Origin: Lichtheimia corymbifera B2541
Taxonomy: Eukaryota > Mucoromycota > Mucoromycetes > Mucorales > Lichtheimiaceae
DNA: 64,000 nucleotides
Direction: 5' to 3'
Assembly: GCA_000697475.1 (NCBI GenBank)
Contig: JNEU01000980.1
Span: forward strand, 1 to 64,000
Position numbers and translations under genes: made by a program. This document shows, one piece after another, positions 1-11,176 of this stretch (positions are counted from its first letter, which is position 1; each line of letters opens with the position of its first letter). The notes under the pieces were generated by a model, which was not told where the DNA came from, made no database searches, and worked only from the letters and a program-made list of their open reading frames with translations.

Positions 1-1110
1 GACATTGCGAAATCTAGGATTGGCGAGCTAGATCGTGAAACTTGCACCCAAGGTGCGCTTCACCCAGCCGAGCAATATTGTTCGATTGAAGACCCCACGT
101 TTCGTTGTAAAGTTTAGAGATAGAGGCACCTTTATGTTTTACATATGATATAAGCATGATGCTATATGACAAGTGGTGTTTGTTCATTGTAAAGTCGCTT
201 GACCCTGATAGAGCGGAAGGTGCGCAGGGGCATGCTCGTTTAACACCGCTCATTTGCATTATACTTCGCAATGAACAACACCACTTGTCATATAGTATCA
301 CGCTTACAGCATATGTAAAAACGTAAAAGTGCCTGTGTCTAGGATTGGCAAGCGTGATCGTGAAACATGATTGATAAGGTGCGCTCCACCACGACGAGCA
401 ATATTGTTCTATAAAAGAGCCCATGTTTCATTGTAAAATTTAGAAATAAATGTACTTTCTCGTTTTTACATATGCTGTAAGCGTGATGCTGTATGGCAAG
501 TGGTGTTTGTTCATTGTAAAGCAGCTTGGCCCTAATAGAGCGGAAGATGCACAGGGGCGTGCATGTGTGACACAGCTCATTTGCATAATACTTCACAATG
601 AACAAACACCACCTAACATGTAGGATCACGCTTTCACCATATGTAAAAACGAAAAAGTACATTTATTTCTAAATTTACAATGAAATATGGGCTCTTTTAT
701 AGAACAATATTGCTCGTCGTGATAGAGCGCACCTTATCAATCATGTTTCACGATCACGCTTGCCAATCCTAGACACAGGCACTTTTACGTTTTTACATAT
801 GCTGTAAGCGTGATACTATATGACAAGTGGTGTTGTTCATTGCGAAGTATAATGCAAATGAGCGGTGTTACACGAGCATGCCCCTGCGCACCTTCCGCTC
901 TATCAGGGTCAAGCGACTTTACAATGAACAAACACCACTTGTCATATAGCATCATGCTTATATCATATGTAAAACATAAAGGTGCCTCTATCTCTAAACT
1001 TTACAACGAAACGTGGGGTCTTCAATCGAACAATATTGCTCGGCTGGGTGAAGCGCACCTTGGGTGCAAGTTTCACGATCTAGCTCGCCAATCCTAGATT
1101 TCGCAATGTC
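1..1110. repeat. Foldback repeat I: 1.1-kb imperfect palindrome
   Basis: The left arm (1 to about 507) pairs with the right arm (about 604 to 1110); base p pairs with about 1111 minus p. Over the outer 330 bases of each arm I find only one mismatch, while the inner part of the arms diverges clearly (about ten changes over 60 bases near 440-500) and about 90 central bases do not pair. Each arm holds two tandem copies of a 270-330 bp unit that starts near a CTAGGATTGGC motif and contains a TGACAAGTGGTGTTTGTTCA-like block, which is itself inverted inside the unit. No coding capacity is seen; open frames here are by-products of the repeat. It resembles a foldback or MITE-type non-autonomous element. 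The true left edge may lie outside the window. Confidence 0.9.
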
Positions 1111-2330
1111 ACCACCAGCCAAAGTGGATCTTGGGTCGACCTCGAATTTTTTTTTCGACGAGGCTGGTGGTGACCTTGGGTGAATCTGAGATCGGCGAGC
1201 TAGATCGTGAAACTTGCACCCAAGGTGCGCTTCACCCAACCGAACAACTTTGTTCGATTGAGGACCCCATGCTTCATTGTAAAGTTTTGAGATACAGGCA
1301 CCTTTATGTTTTACATACGCTGTAAGCTTGATGCTATATGACAAGTGGTCTTTGTTGATTGTCAAGTAGCTAGAGCCTAATAGAGCCAAAGATGTAGAGA
1401 GGCGTGTTTATGTAGCACATCTGGTCGGGGTGAACAGATAGGGCGAATGCATGATAGTTAATGCACGATTCAGTAACGATCATAAAGTAGCTAACATGCA
1501 CTTTTTCCAGTTCACGGCTTTTGCCAAATGTACTTGATGGAAACGATGCGCATGCTCCAGACATCTATCTCCATCATTCAATTTCCTTGATCCGAACCGA
1601 TTTGACTGAGTTACGCCCAAACAAAGATTACATTAATCCGTATACAGTATGGGCTATCTATCTCAACCGATATGCTCGTTGTTTGACCGTAGCTCAGTGA
1701 AATCAGCCCGGATCAATAAAGTTGAATGATGGAGATGAATGTCTGGAGCATGCGCATCGTTCCCATCAAGTACATTTGGCAAAAGCCGTGAACTGGAAAA
1801 AGTGCATGTTAGCTGCCAATTTATGACTACTGCTGAATAGGTTATAAAGTATCATCGATTGATTCTTCCCGTCCTTCAAATTGGCTGTGTTACACAAAGA
1901 AGTGCTCCTGCATCTTCGGCTCTATCAGGGTCTACCTACTTGACTAAGACAAATGCCACTTTACATGTGGCTTCACCGTTTAAAGCATAGTAAAAACATA
2001 AAGACAGTCATATCTCAAGATTTTACAATGAAATGTGGGATCTTTAATGGAGCAAAGTTGCTCGTCGTGGTAGAGCGCACCTTGAGTGCTAGTTTCACGA
2101 TCCACCAGCCTCGTCGAAAAAAAATCAAGAGGTCGACGATCGATGCCGTTTGGATGGTGGCGACATTGCGAAAACTGCTATTGGCCACCACAATAGTGAA
2201 ACTTCTACACAAGCTCCTTTCGACCCCACCGAGCAATTTTGTTGTATTACGACACCCACGCTTAATTGTAAGATTTTGATATATGGGCGTGTTTATGTTT
2301 TTCACTATGCGTGAGATGTAAGCTTGATGG
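990..2330. repeat. Foldback repeat II, overlapping the right arm of I
   Basis: A second, more diverged inverted repeat is centred near 1655. Sequence at 1103-1170 (with a T-run and a GGCTGGTGG motif) matches the complement of 2100-2168; the copy at 1185-1440 matches the complement of about 1885-2105; 1483-1590 matches the complement of about 1720-1815; and 1593-1617 still pairs with 1692-1716, leaving a small loop. The outer unit at 2160-2330 is again a forward copy of the unit seen at position 1. The right arm of palindrome I (about 990-1110) is therefore also the outer left arm of this structure. No protein-coding gene is apparent. Confidence 0.8.
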
Positions 2331-3030
2331 AACTGAGGCTTCCTAACGGATGGTGTCGAAGGCACTATAAGCAAGTTGAAGAGCTGAGTGAAATGTAAAG
2401 TGCTGGTTACACACAGACGTCCTTGACAGGTTGTTGCTGCACAATTGGATAGTGATTGGTCGTTGCTGCTTATAGTACTCGCGGATAGGTAGACATACAC
2501 GCATGCCAATATAAGAATAGCTGACAATGGCAAATTCCTTTTCATAACGGGGAAGTGCTTAGGATAACAGGGGATTGATTTCATTATTGATGGATAATTA
2601 AGATTAATACCTGCCATGATTTGGTGGACTATGTATGCATGGGCAATATTACACCTATACATACTATCATACTATCCGAGATCTTTGAATAGAGGTAAAT
2701 TGAAAAGCAAATGTATTATTATCTTATATGACTACTACCATTATTGGCTACAACTACAACATCATGTCTTATATACATTTCCAGGGTGATTGTGTGAAGA
2801 CGATATATGAGGATGTAGGGGATTCATGAAGTGACGGATAGAATTGATGTATAATTGCATGATACAGGTACCACCACAAGGAGTCCTAGTAGGCAATTCG
2901 AACAGGAGGCTGATTGGTGAGCTGACAATGGGTGGCTTCAAATCCGTTTTTGGCTTCGAGTTACCGCTGACTTTTTTAGCCCACCTTTCTACTCTTCACT
3001 GCCAACGTCCGCATTTGTACATAATACCTC
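2331..3030. other. Spacer and NSA2 upstream region
   Basis: About 700 bases between the foldback repeats and the NSA2 start codon. The part up to about 2340 still resembles repeat tail. The rest is AT-rich, with no convincing coding frame; it should hold the NSA2 promoter and 5' leader. Confidence 0.6.
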
Positions 3031-3997
3031 ATGGTAATAACGGATCAAGATCTTATCAGTGGTCGACCAATTTACTTACTGTATACCTTTGATCGGATTG
3101 TATAGCCCCAAAACGAGCATATTGAAGAGCACATTAAGCGCCATGGTCGGCGTCTCGACTACGAGGAGCGAAAGTAAGACCAAGATCCTCAAAGTAAAAG
3201 TGGATTGGATTGTTGACTTTTATGATTTAGGCGAAAGCGAGAGGCTCGTAAGGCACATAAGGATTCGCAGTATGCTCAAAAGATCCATGGTTTGAAGGCC
3301 AAGTTGCACAACAAGAAACGACACGCTGAAAAGATCCAGATGAAGAAGACTATCAAACAGCACGAGGAGAAGAATGCCAAACAAAAGAGTGCAGATGCTG
3401 TACCCGAAGGTGCTGTACCAGCTTATCTTTTGGATCGTGAAGGACAAGATCGTGCCAAGGTGTTGAGTAATATGGTCAAGCAAAAGCGTAAAGAAAAGGC
3501 CGGCAAATGGTCTGTGCCGCTACCGACTGTGCGTGGTATGGCTGAGGATGAGATGTTCAAGGTGATCAAGACCGGTAAATCCAAGAGCAAGTCATGGAAG
3601 CGTATGATTACCAAGGCCACCTTCGTCGGCGATGGATTCACTCGTAAACCACCAAAATACGAACGTTTCATTCGACCTATGGCAATGCGTTACAAGAAAG
3701 CACATGTCACTCATCCAGAGCTTAAGGCTACTTTCCATCTTCCTATCATTGGCGTCAAGAAGAATCCACAATCCCCCTTGTATACCCAACTCGGTGTTAT
3801 CACAAAGGGTAGTGTTCTCGAGGTGAACGTCTCTGAACTGGGTCTCGTCACCACTGGTGGTAAGGTCGTCTGGGGTAAATATGCACAGGTCACCAACAAC
3901 CCAGGTAAGAACAACACAACAAAGGGATTTTCTATTGAAGCTAATCACAATTTGTATAGAAAACGATGGTTGTATCAATGCTGTGCTTCTTGTTTAG
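3031..3997 (+). CDS. NSA2: 60S ribosome biogenesis factor NSA2 (TINP1)
   Basis: Exons: 3031-3033, 3106-3173, 3231-3904, 3960-3997, giving 260 residues, the usual length for Nsa2. The protein assembles with pre-60S particles in the nucleolus and nucleoplasm. Recognised from the basic N-terminus (reading [20 protein letters not shown]), [14 protein letters not shown], the block [20 protein letters not shown], and the C-terminal [20 protein letters not shown], which are near-invariant in the family. The last exon supplies the conserved ending [12 protein letters not shown]. The first coding exon is only the ATG: the next bases form a GT donor, and splicing to 3106 gives the expected MPQNE start. 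All introns are GT-AG (55-72 bp). Confidence 0.95.
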
Positions 3998-5543
3998 ATT
4001 TCATCACTTTCATCTTAATCTCTCTCCTGTATACGCTCTCTTTTCATCCTCGTATTCCATCATTTCGTATCTCATTATTCATTTGCAAATGTTCATTAAA
4101 TATTCAGTGTTGATTCAGCTGCGATTTGTCATGTCATTCACTACAAAATGTAATGTAGGAGCTGCAACTATCATATGAACGAAGCACATGGAAAATATGA
4201 ATGAGTGTGGCATATGTTACATAGACCTCAGGACCGCTTATATAACAGGTGTTATATACAAATCGAGTGAAAAGGGATGTGTTATTAATGTGCGGGTCGC
4301 TTTATGGGTTGTAGTGCATAAGTTTGCTGTATACAATATTGAACAATAATAAGAGCAAAACGATTAACCAACATGATGCTGTACCTCACCTTAGAATGTT
4401 TCCCACAAAGTCCGGATCCATTCATCATTATAGACCAAGTAACATTTCTGTTGAGCATCCATTAGCTTGAACTCTTATAGCAAAGTGTGATAAACGTGGG
4501 GGCTTCCATTCTTATGTATCATCGAGTTGCTTGTAGGCATCGTGCATGTTTCATGCACCAAGGTTTTGTTTAAACTCAGATGGCGCTAGCACAATCGCAG
4601 CTTCACGGTAGACCATGCACCAGATTCACTTTGGCAGATGCATTGCGGGGGAGGCAGCTAATCAAAAGGGCGCTTCATAAAGTAATGTGTTTACGTTTTT
4701 CCCTATAAAGAGAACCAATTATCACAATGAAAGTAGGATGATGATGTTAACATATCATCACAGCTACTCGCAAAGAGTGCTGTCTTCCCTGGCAACTTTG
4801 GATGTGTCAGTAATCGAAAAATGAAATGATGGAAATACATAAGGTGGTGTGTAGCGACACTTATTTGTGGAAAACGTTGCTGTTATGTCTATACAAAGAG
4901 TAAAGTGTGATGGGGGATGCTGCATGACTTATACAGTAAAATGGGAAGCAAGCCATATCACCAATAATATGTGTGAGGAGCTTAGGTGCCATGTTTATCC
5001 ATGCACGAGTCAGCAATGACAGAGGCAAAATAGGGCAGCCGGGGATATCACCATCGACTTTTTCTGCTTAAATAATAAGGAATAGAAAGCTGGATACAAC
5101 GCTCTTAGGCGAAAGCAACACGTATAGAGAACTTGTTTTTTTATATACATGCCGAATATATAGCCGCTTGCACAAGGCTCTCAGCATGGAATGGCGATGA
5201 AGCTCAAGATACTATTCGTGATAAACAAGTAGTCATTGCTGTGTGATTGCTAAACAAAGACACGTGATGTAGCCTTAGTAGAGTATGTTGAGCATGTATT
5301 AAATGGCATATAGATTTAAGAGTTAATAGGTGATTAATGATCAAGTACAGTTATGTCTTTATTCAGATTCATAGATGATAAGGGTAATACTATTGTCTGA
5401 AACGAAGTGCTCTGGCCATGGCATTTAATATGTCGGAGGGCACATTAGCGAGACACCCATCTCAGCCGGTGCCGCTGTCGGTTTTCGGTTGTCGCCGCCG
5501 TTAACCTTTTCGCCTTTACTTGTATCCTCAGCACACTTTCTTT
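3998..5543. other. Intergenic, no gene seen
   Basis: About 1.5 kb between NSA2 and the PPP1R21-like gene. No open frame longer than about 70 codons outside the NSA2 tail and no tRNA-like B box were found. AT-rich, without obvious repeats. Confidence 0.5.
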
Positions 5544-8537
5544 ATGCACTCGAACATGAATGACGGTTTACTTGCTAAACATGCACATATGAATACAGGT
5601 AACTGGCTATTTTGCTCCATCGGAATGTCCAAGGAGCTGATCGCTGACCGATCCGTTTGAAGCCGCCATTCCGCCATCTGCCGAGGACTTGGCACAAAAG
5701 CATCAGTCGTTGCTGCAGGAATACTCTCGGTAAGGGCTTTTAAACACGTTACTCTCTCATTAATACACGTATATTGACTATCGGCTATGATGAAAGGTTG
5801 AAAGCTAAGCACACGGTTTTGAAAAAGGCGGCACTCAAGGTAAGCTCACGAGAGAGCCACAGTATGCAAGGTTTCTTACAACGACGTGTGCTTGATTAGG
5901 AACAAGCCAACAAGGCGCTATTGCAGAATAATGTCAAAGAGAAGGAAAAGGAGCTTAGGAAGGTAAGCTTGGGGATACGTAGCTGCAATGTGGTTATGTA
6001 ATATTCATTCCACCGTGTATAGTTACAAGAGCAGCTTGATCTTTTGAGTTTCCACAATGAACGTTTGACAAAACGAATTGATGCAGTTCAGGGGACCGAA
6101 CAAGTAAGTGACAAGGAAACGCGTGGGATATCATCATCTTATAAGTAATCTAGAAAGGATCCCATTTCTCACTTTTGGGCGGTGCAGTAAAAAAAGAACT
6201 TGAGCGCAGTACACAAGCTTTGGATGCGATGAATGTGGATTTGGCCAAGAAGATTGAGGAAAATGGTAATAGCTTGAGCATCATTCTACAACAAGTCATT
6301 GATAAGGACTCTTTATTACGTAGAACGACTGCATGATGAATTATCCGAGAACCATCACATTTATACGGATCACGTCAATGGATTGCATCTCACCATCGCC
6401 AAACTGGAGAAGCGAGTTGAGGAATTGCAAGTGGAGATATCTACCATTCAAAAGGATTCCCGTGAGAAAGCAACGGCTTTGAAGAAGGAAAAGGAGACCT
6501 TGCAATCTCAAGTCGACTCTTTGAAGAAGGATATAAAAGAGTAAGTTATGGAATTGGATATGCCAAAGATAAGGTGCTGATACACAAGGTCGACGCAGCA
6601 AGACTATCACTTTGAAGGAGAATGAACAGACAATGGTCCAAGGAGACAAGGAGCTACGATCGGAAATCGAGAGTTTGCGAGCTATCTTATTGGCAAAAGC
6701 GGGAGACATTGAAGGGCGTGAAGATGAAGACGAAGGATTGGTAAGGGTGTTTGGTTGTGATGAGCCTGTTAAGTGTGCTAATGCATATATCGTCTTTAGC
6801 CCAAGCTCGCTGACGTGATTCCAGCCTGTGATGCATTGAAGATACTGGAGGAACAAGCCAAAAATTATATCTATGCTCTACGTGAACAAGTAAGTTATTG
6901 TAGGTATAAGAGCAATGTGTCATACTAATAGACGGTCTTTCTGTGTCAGACGGCATTGAAAGGTTTACCACATGAGATTGCTGCCAAGCTCAAAACATCG
7001 AGTGAGACATGGTCTGAGCAAGTCCAGAACTTGGCAAAGCGATTGGAGGAAAGTGAAGGTGGGTTACTCGATCATATCATTTATCGTATACTTATTGATT
7101 CCATTAGCCCGAGTGAAAGAGTTATTGGATGCAAGCCAAGGAGAAAAGGCGGAGTCATCGGATCAGATTGCTTCATTGCAAAAGAATATTGAGGATCTTA
7201 AGGAAGAGTTGAATCAACGACACACTTTGGAACAAACCGAGCAACTGGAAAAGGCAAATCGAGAACTAGAACAGCGAAACAAGGAATTGGATGAACGTAA
7301 TGCTGAGCTAGAGGGAATTATCAAGAAACAGGTACATGCATGAATGAATTATTTCCATCAAAGGTGCTAATGCATGGGATAGGAAACTGATCTCACAGAT
7401 GTAAGGCGGCAACTCGAAGAATCGTTGGAGATGAATAAGACATTGCAAAAAGATCTTGTCGACAAGGAGACCCAAGCCAATATTGTTACCCCAGCAGCAG
7501 CAGATGCAGCACCAAAAGATACCAGTGAGGACGAAGATGATGGCGTTTTCGTATACCGCAGCAATGAGACAACCAATACACAGCAACCACAAGAAGAGGA
7601 AGAAGAAGAGGATGATGAAGTATTTGTTTATCGAGGACAAGACGCACCAGAAGAACCAACAGCATCTGAAGAGCAACAACAACAACAACAACAACCTAAT
7701 ACGCCTTCAGCAACACAAGCAACATTTGAAGAGAAGTGTACACAAACTGACCAACATCCACAAGATGAGAAGCAAACACAAACCGATACGACTGGTCAGC
7801 AGCAGCATCAAGATGAGAAGCAAACGCAAACAGATGAGCAACCTATTCACCATGATGTAAAAGAGACCCAGACCGACAAAGAGCAATTACCTGATTATCT
7901 TGACGAGCAAACACAAACCGATCAGATGGCATCTTTGGATGAGAAACAAACGCAAACCGAGAAACGCAATACAACAGATACAGCAACGGATGCGTTACCA
8001 CCTCCACCATCAGCACCTGCAGCAGCAACCGAATCCGTTGATGTCGATGTGAGTGGGTTTAACATATCAACGATACGCTGATGAGCTAATCTTTTGAATA
8101 CTAGGCACAGCAAGCAGCCATGGAAGCGTATTATGAGAGTCAGCTCAAGCAGCTCAATGAAAAGGTATGTAAATGACATGGTTGGATTGGCACGTTTATT
8201 TATCGCTCCTATTTCTAGCTTGAGATGGCTGACAGCAAAGCCTTGCGATTTTCGCAAATGGTGCAAGCTCTTAAAGAAAGGCTCAGTTCAGAAGGTGAAC
8301 AACGGAGTCATCTGGAACAAGAAAACGAGCGTCTACAAAAAGAAGTCGATAGAGTCAAGGTTAGTTACTATTCCGTAGGAAACATTCGCATGAAGCTCAC
8401 GTCTTTATTTTATATTATAGGAACACCTTGAGACCACAGAAAAGAACTATCAGGATCAGATTGCGATGATGACCGAAAACTTTCTCACACAGCTCAATGA
8501 TCTACAACAGCAACAGCAACCACCAATCCCTCGATAG
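5544..8537 (+). CDS. PPP1R21-like (FERRY subunit Fy-2-like) coiled-coil protein
   Basis: Fifteen exons: 5544-5598, 5663-5729, 5797-5839, 5900-5962, 6023-6103, 6154-6265, 6324-6540, 6599-6740, 6800-6889, 6950-7058, 7108-7331, 7383-8048, 8105-8164, 8219-8359, 8421-8537; 728 residues from the first ATG. In-frame ATGs at 5556 and 5589 are alternative starts. The N-terminus (QKHQSLLQEYSRLKAKHTVL) matches the KLRAQ segment of animal PPP1R21, the DLAKKIEENERLHDEL block matches its central coiled coil, and the C-terminal QLKQLNEKLEMADSKALRF and TTEKNYQDQIAMM match its TTKRSYEDQ region. In animals this is the scaffold of the Rab5 effector complex FERRY on early endosomes, which also binds mRNA. Residues about 430-600 are disordered: acidic patches with a repeated VFVYR motif, a Gln run, and six TQT motifs (7730-7965). 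The splice pattern is my inference, but all phases close. Confidence 0.85.
7730..7965 (+). repeat. Array of six TQT (LC8-type) motifs within the PPP1R21-like CDS
   Basis: The exon at 7383-8048 encodes, in order, CTQTD, KQTQTD, KQTQTD, KETQTD, EQTQTD and KQTQTE, spaced roughly 12-17 residues apart (residues about 517-596). The KxTQT form is the established docking consensus for the dynein light chain LC8 (DYNLL). A weaker ETQANI site lies upstream near 7466. The spacers are polar and Gln/Asp-rich, as in other LC8-binding linear arrays. Confidence 0.85.
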
Positions 8538-8624
8538 TCACATGTACTTATATAACAATGCTATTATATATTATCATGATTCAGTCATAATGAATGGATG
8601 GTTTTTAATGCAATGATCTCTATT

Positions 8625-9810
8625 TTACACCTTTCTAAATTTGCCCTGAAGCCATACTCGATACATCTTGAGCTTTTTGCTTCGATTAACAATAAGACGC
8701 CGATCCACGGCATTTTGTTCCACAGTGAATCCTTGACCTGGAGCTTGAGTGGTGAACATTTCAGCAATCTCATCCGGGGTGAAAAAGTAAACACGCGTTC
8801 CATCGCCACGAATATAAAAGTTTTCTCGCAACATGCGTCTTTCCTTGAACCTCAGTTGTGCAAGATCATATCGACCATAATCCCTGAATACCACTAATCC
8901 ACCTGGTCTGAGCATCTATTATAAGCAAAAGTGAGATATATGCGGGACATGATGATAATGCATGATCCAACTTACAGTATGTATGTTCTTGATGGCTTGT
9001 TCCCATTGCTCTGGTGATAAAGCGGATAAAACAAAGATCAGGACGACGATATCCAATGAACCTGGTTCAATAGCTTCAGGAATAGTGGGGCTAGCAAGAT
9101 CCCATACGAACGCATTGGCTCTTGATGTATCGTACAATGGATTACTCTTGACGACTTGTACTGCTGTGCTCGAGAAATCAGCTGCATATACGAATAGATC
9201 GGGATTCTGACTTTGTTGCAGTAATGGGAATAAAGTGTTGCCAGCTCCACAACCAATCTCGAAAATATGTTGTCTTCCTGCCTATGTGGAATGCATTGTT
9301 TAGCTGGATGGATAGAGCATTTCATTGCAAACTTACATCGCTATGAGTGGTATTAAAGATCTCAGGAAACTCGATACGTAACCAGTTACGATCCTTGAAG
9401 AAACGATTCTCATTCTTCTCATAAAACTTGTTCCAATAGTCTGGTGCATGTTCATGATATTGGTCTATAAAATACAGCATCAATATGCATGATGATAGAT
9501 AACACCTCCCCTTCCCTTTGTCATTCTTACCTTGTTCTTCCTCGGGTACAGGTGCTCCCTTATGTCTGGCTATTTGTGCTTGAGCGTAGGCTTCTTGTTC
9601 AGCATCCCATTCAACGTGATCCCTGATAAAAGTTGTTATTGTTTAGATCGGTGGGTGTGTCTGCTTTGATCAGGCAAAGACTTACCATGCATTGTGATCG
9701 AAGACGGCTTCCTTATCGTTCAAGAGACGCGATCCAAACTTGGCAGCTTCCTTGTCAGCGCTGTTGTCGACATCGAGTACTGAAGAAGTTTGTTTTTTGG
9801 AGTCTGACAT
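8625..9810 (-). CDS. tRNA (cytidine-N3) methyltransferase, METTL2/Trm140 type
   Basis: Exons on the minus strand: 9810-9686, 9622-9531, 9464-9337, 9281-8976, 8915-8625; 313 residues. It transfers a methyl group from S-adenosylmethionine to C32 (m3C) in the anticodon loop of particular tRNAs. The SAM-binding motif I reads [15 protein letters not shown] and is followed by the family markers [54 protein letters not shown] and the ending [19 protein letters not shown], closest to METTL2 among the METTL2/6/8 group. The N-terminus ([12 protein letters not shown]) matches the typical METTL2 leader. No actin-binding extension as in budding yeast Abp140 is present. It ends tail to tail with the PPP1R21-like gene, 87 bp apart. 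Confidence 0.93.
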
Positions 9811-11176
9811 ATTTGGTGGATAAAGGGAAGACGAAAATGCAGCCACTGGAGCCATTCATCCTCCTCTCCTCCATTCCTCGTTCTTTTCACCTCCACTATG
9901 TACATACACCTCCTCTCTCTCTATTTTTTCTTCTTCTTTTCTCGTCGTAGACATAGGTTATACCATCACCCGATACCCTCATCTTTCAACCCCTATGCAG
10001 GATATGACATCATGTTGTACTCGATAGTCTTTTTTCCATGTCAGCCAGCTTCATTGCTCACGACAAAACCAAGAAGCGGATCATGGGTTACAAGCATCCC
10101 TGAAATCACTCTTCCGATCTCGTTCCGATAATATTTTACTATTAAGTCAATCACACACATTGAATAAAGGGTCGATAATCCACCATCAAATTCCATCATC
10201 GTATCAAATTCGTTATCCTATTTTCCATGTCGGGTTGCTATATGAAAGTAACCTGCAACTACTCTCTGCAGGACTCATTGTTATGTGATCGCACCATCCG
10301 AATCCCACGTGCCACGCAAAATGAAATCCACGAACGCGTCATTGAGAGTAGGATCGTTTCAAACAAGAACGGTGCGGGCTTTTGTACTACTTAATAATGA
10401 ATGAGAAAGAAAAGCACCGCGGTGTGTGGATCCCGGGACAGCATTTTTTCATCTTGATCACAGCACAGATCAACAACAACAACAACAATGGACCTTGAGT
10501 AACAGTGCGCTCATTGTTAACATGATAAAAAATAGGCTATGTAGAGATGAATGAGAGGATAACTTGGATCCTTTGTTTATGGTTCATTATTCGCTTAGTG
10601 CCGTCTTGTTTGCTGATCAAATAGTAGACTGTGTATCACTTTTTAGTGTTACGACAGGGGCTGTGGTAAGATCTTCAAATGGGGTGATGTTGATTGCTTT
10701 TGGAGGAAGGAAGGACAAAGGTTGGGTAAGCTTTGTATAAAAGGTCGATCCAGGGAAGATGAACGACGATCCATTGACCAATATTTCTTTTGCTCTCCCT
10801 GTTCTCATCTATTCACGAGGATATATAAGCTAGTAAATGATCATAGCGGGGTTCACCAAAAGGGGAATAAGCACCAAAGCAATTAAATTAAGAAGCCGTT
10901 GTCTGTGCTACCACTTGTAAATGAAAAAAGATGGTCAAAAAATATGCATTGCTCACTCCGCTCTCCGCAAACTCGTGAGTTTCCCGCACCTTTTCATTTT
11001 TTGGTTGGTGCCTTTTGCTCTTTCTTTCTCGCTTTCAACTCTTTCTTTCTTTGTTCTCAACGACAATCCATTCTTTTTAGCATTCCCGGATCAACCCGCA
11101 CGTTCTTTTTTCTTTTGTTCATTCATAACATTATCCATCTGAAAGCTGCCCTGCATTTTCCAGTCACAGCCTCTTC
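9811..11176. other. Divergent intergenic region
   Basis: About 1.37 kb between the minus-strand methyltransferase and the plus-strand Frizzled-like gene, so it should hold both promoters. It contains CT-rich stretches (9900-9950, 11020-11110) and a CAACAA run near 10473-10490. A 63-codon minus-strand ATG frame at 10617-10808 looks mildly protein-like but has no recognisable family. Confidence 0.5.

Noticed and set aside
14..1389. Several 95-136 codon open frames on both strands at the left end
   Set aside because: They translate the foldback repeat itself, appear as near copies on opposite strands, and show no protein family; they follow from the palindrome.
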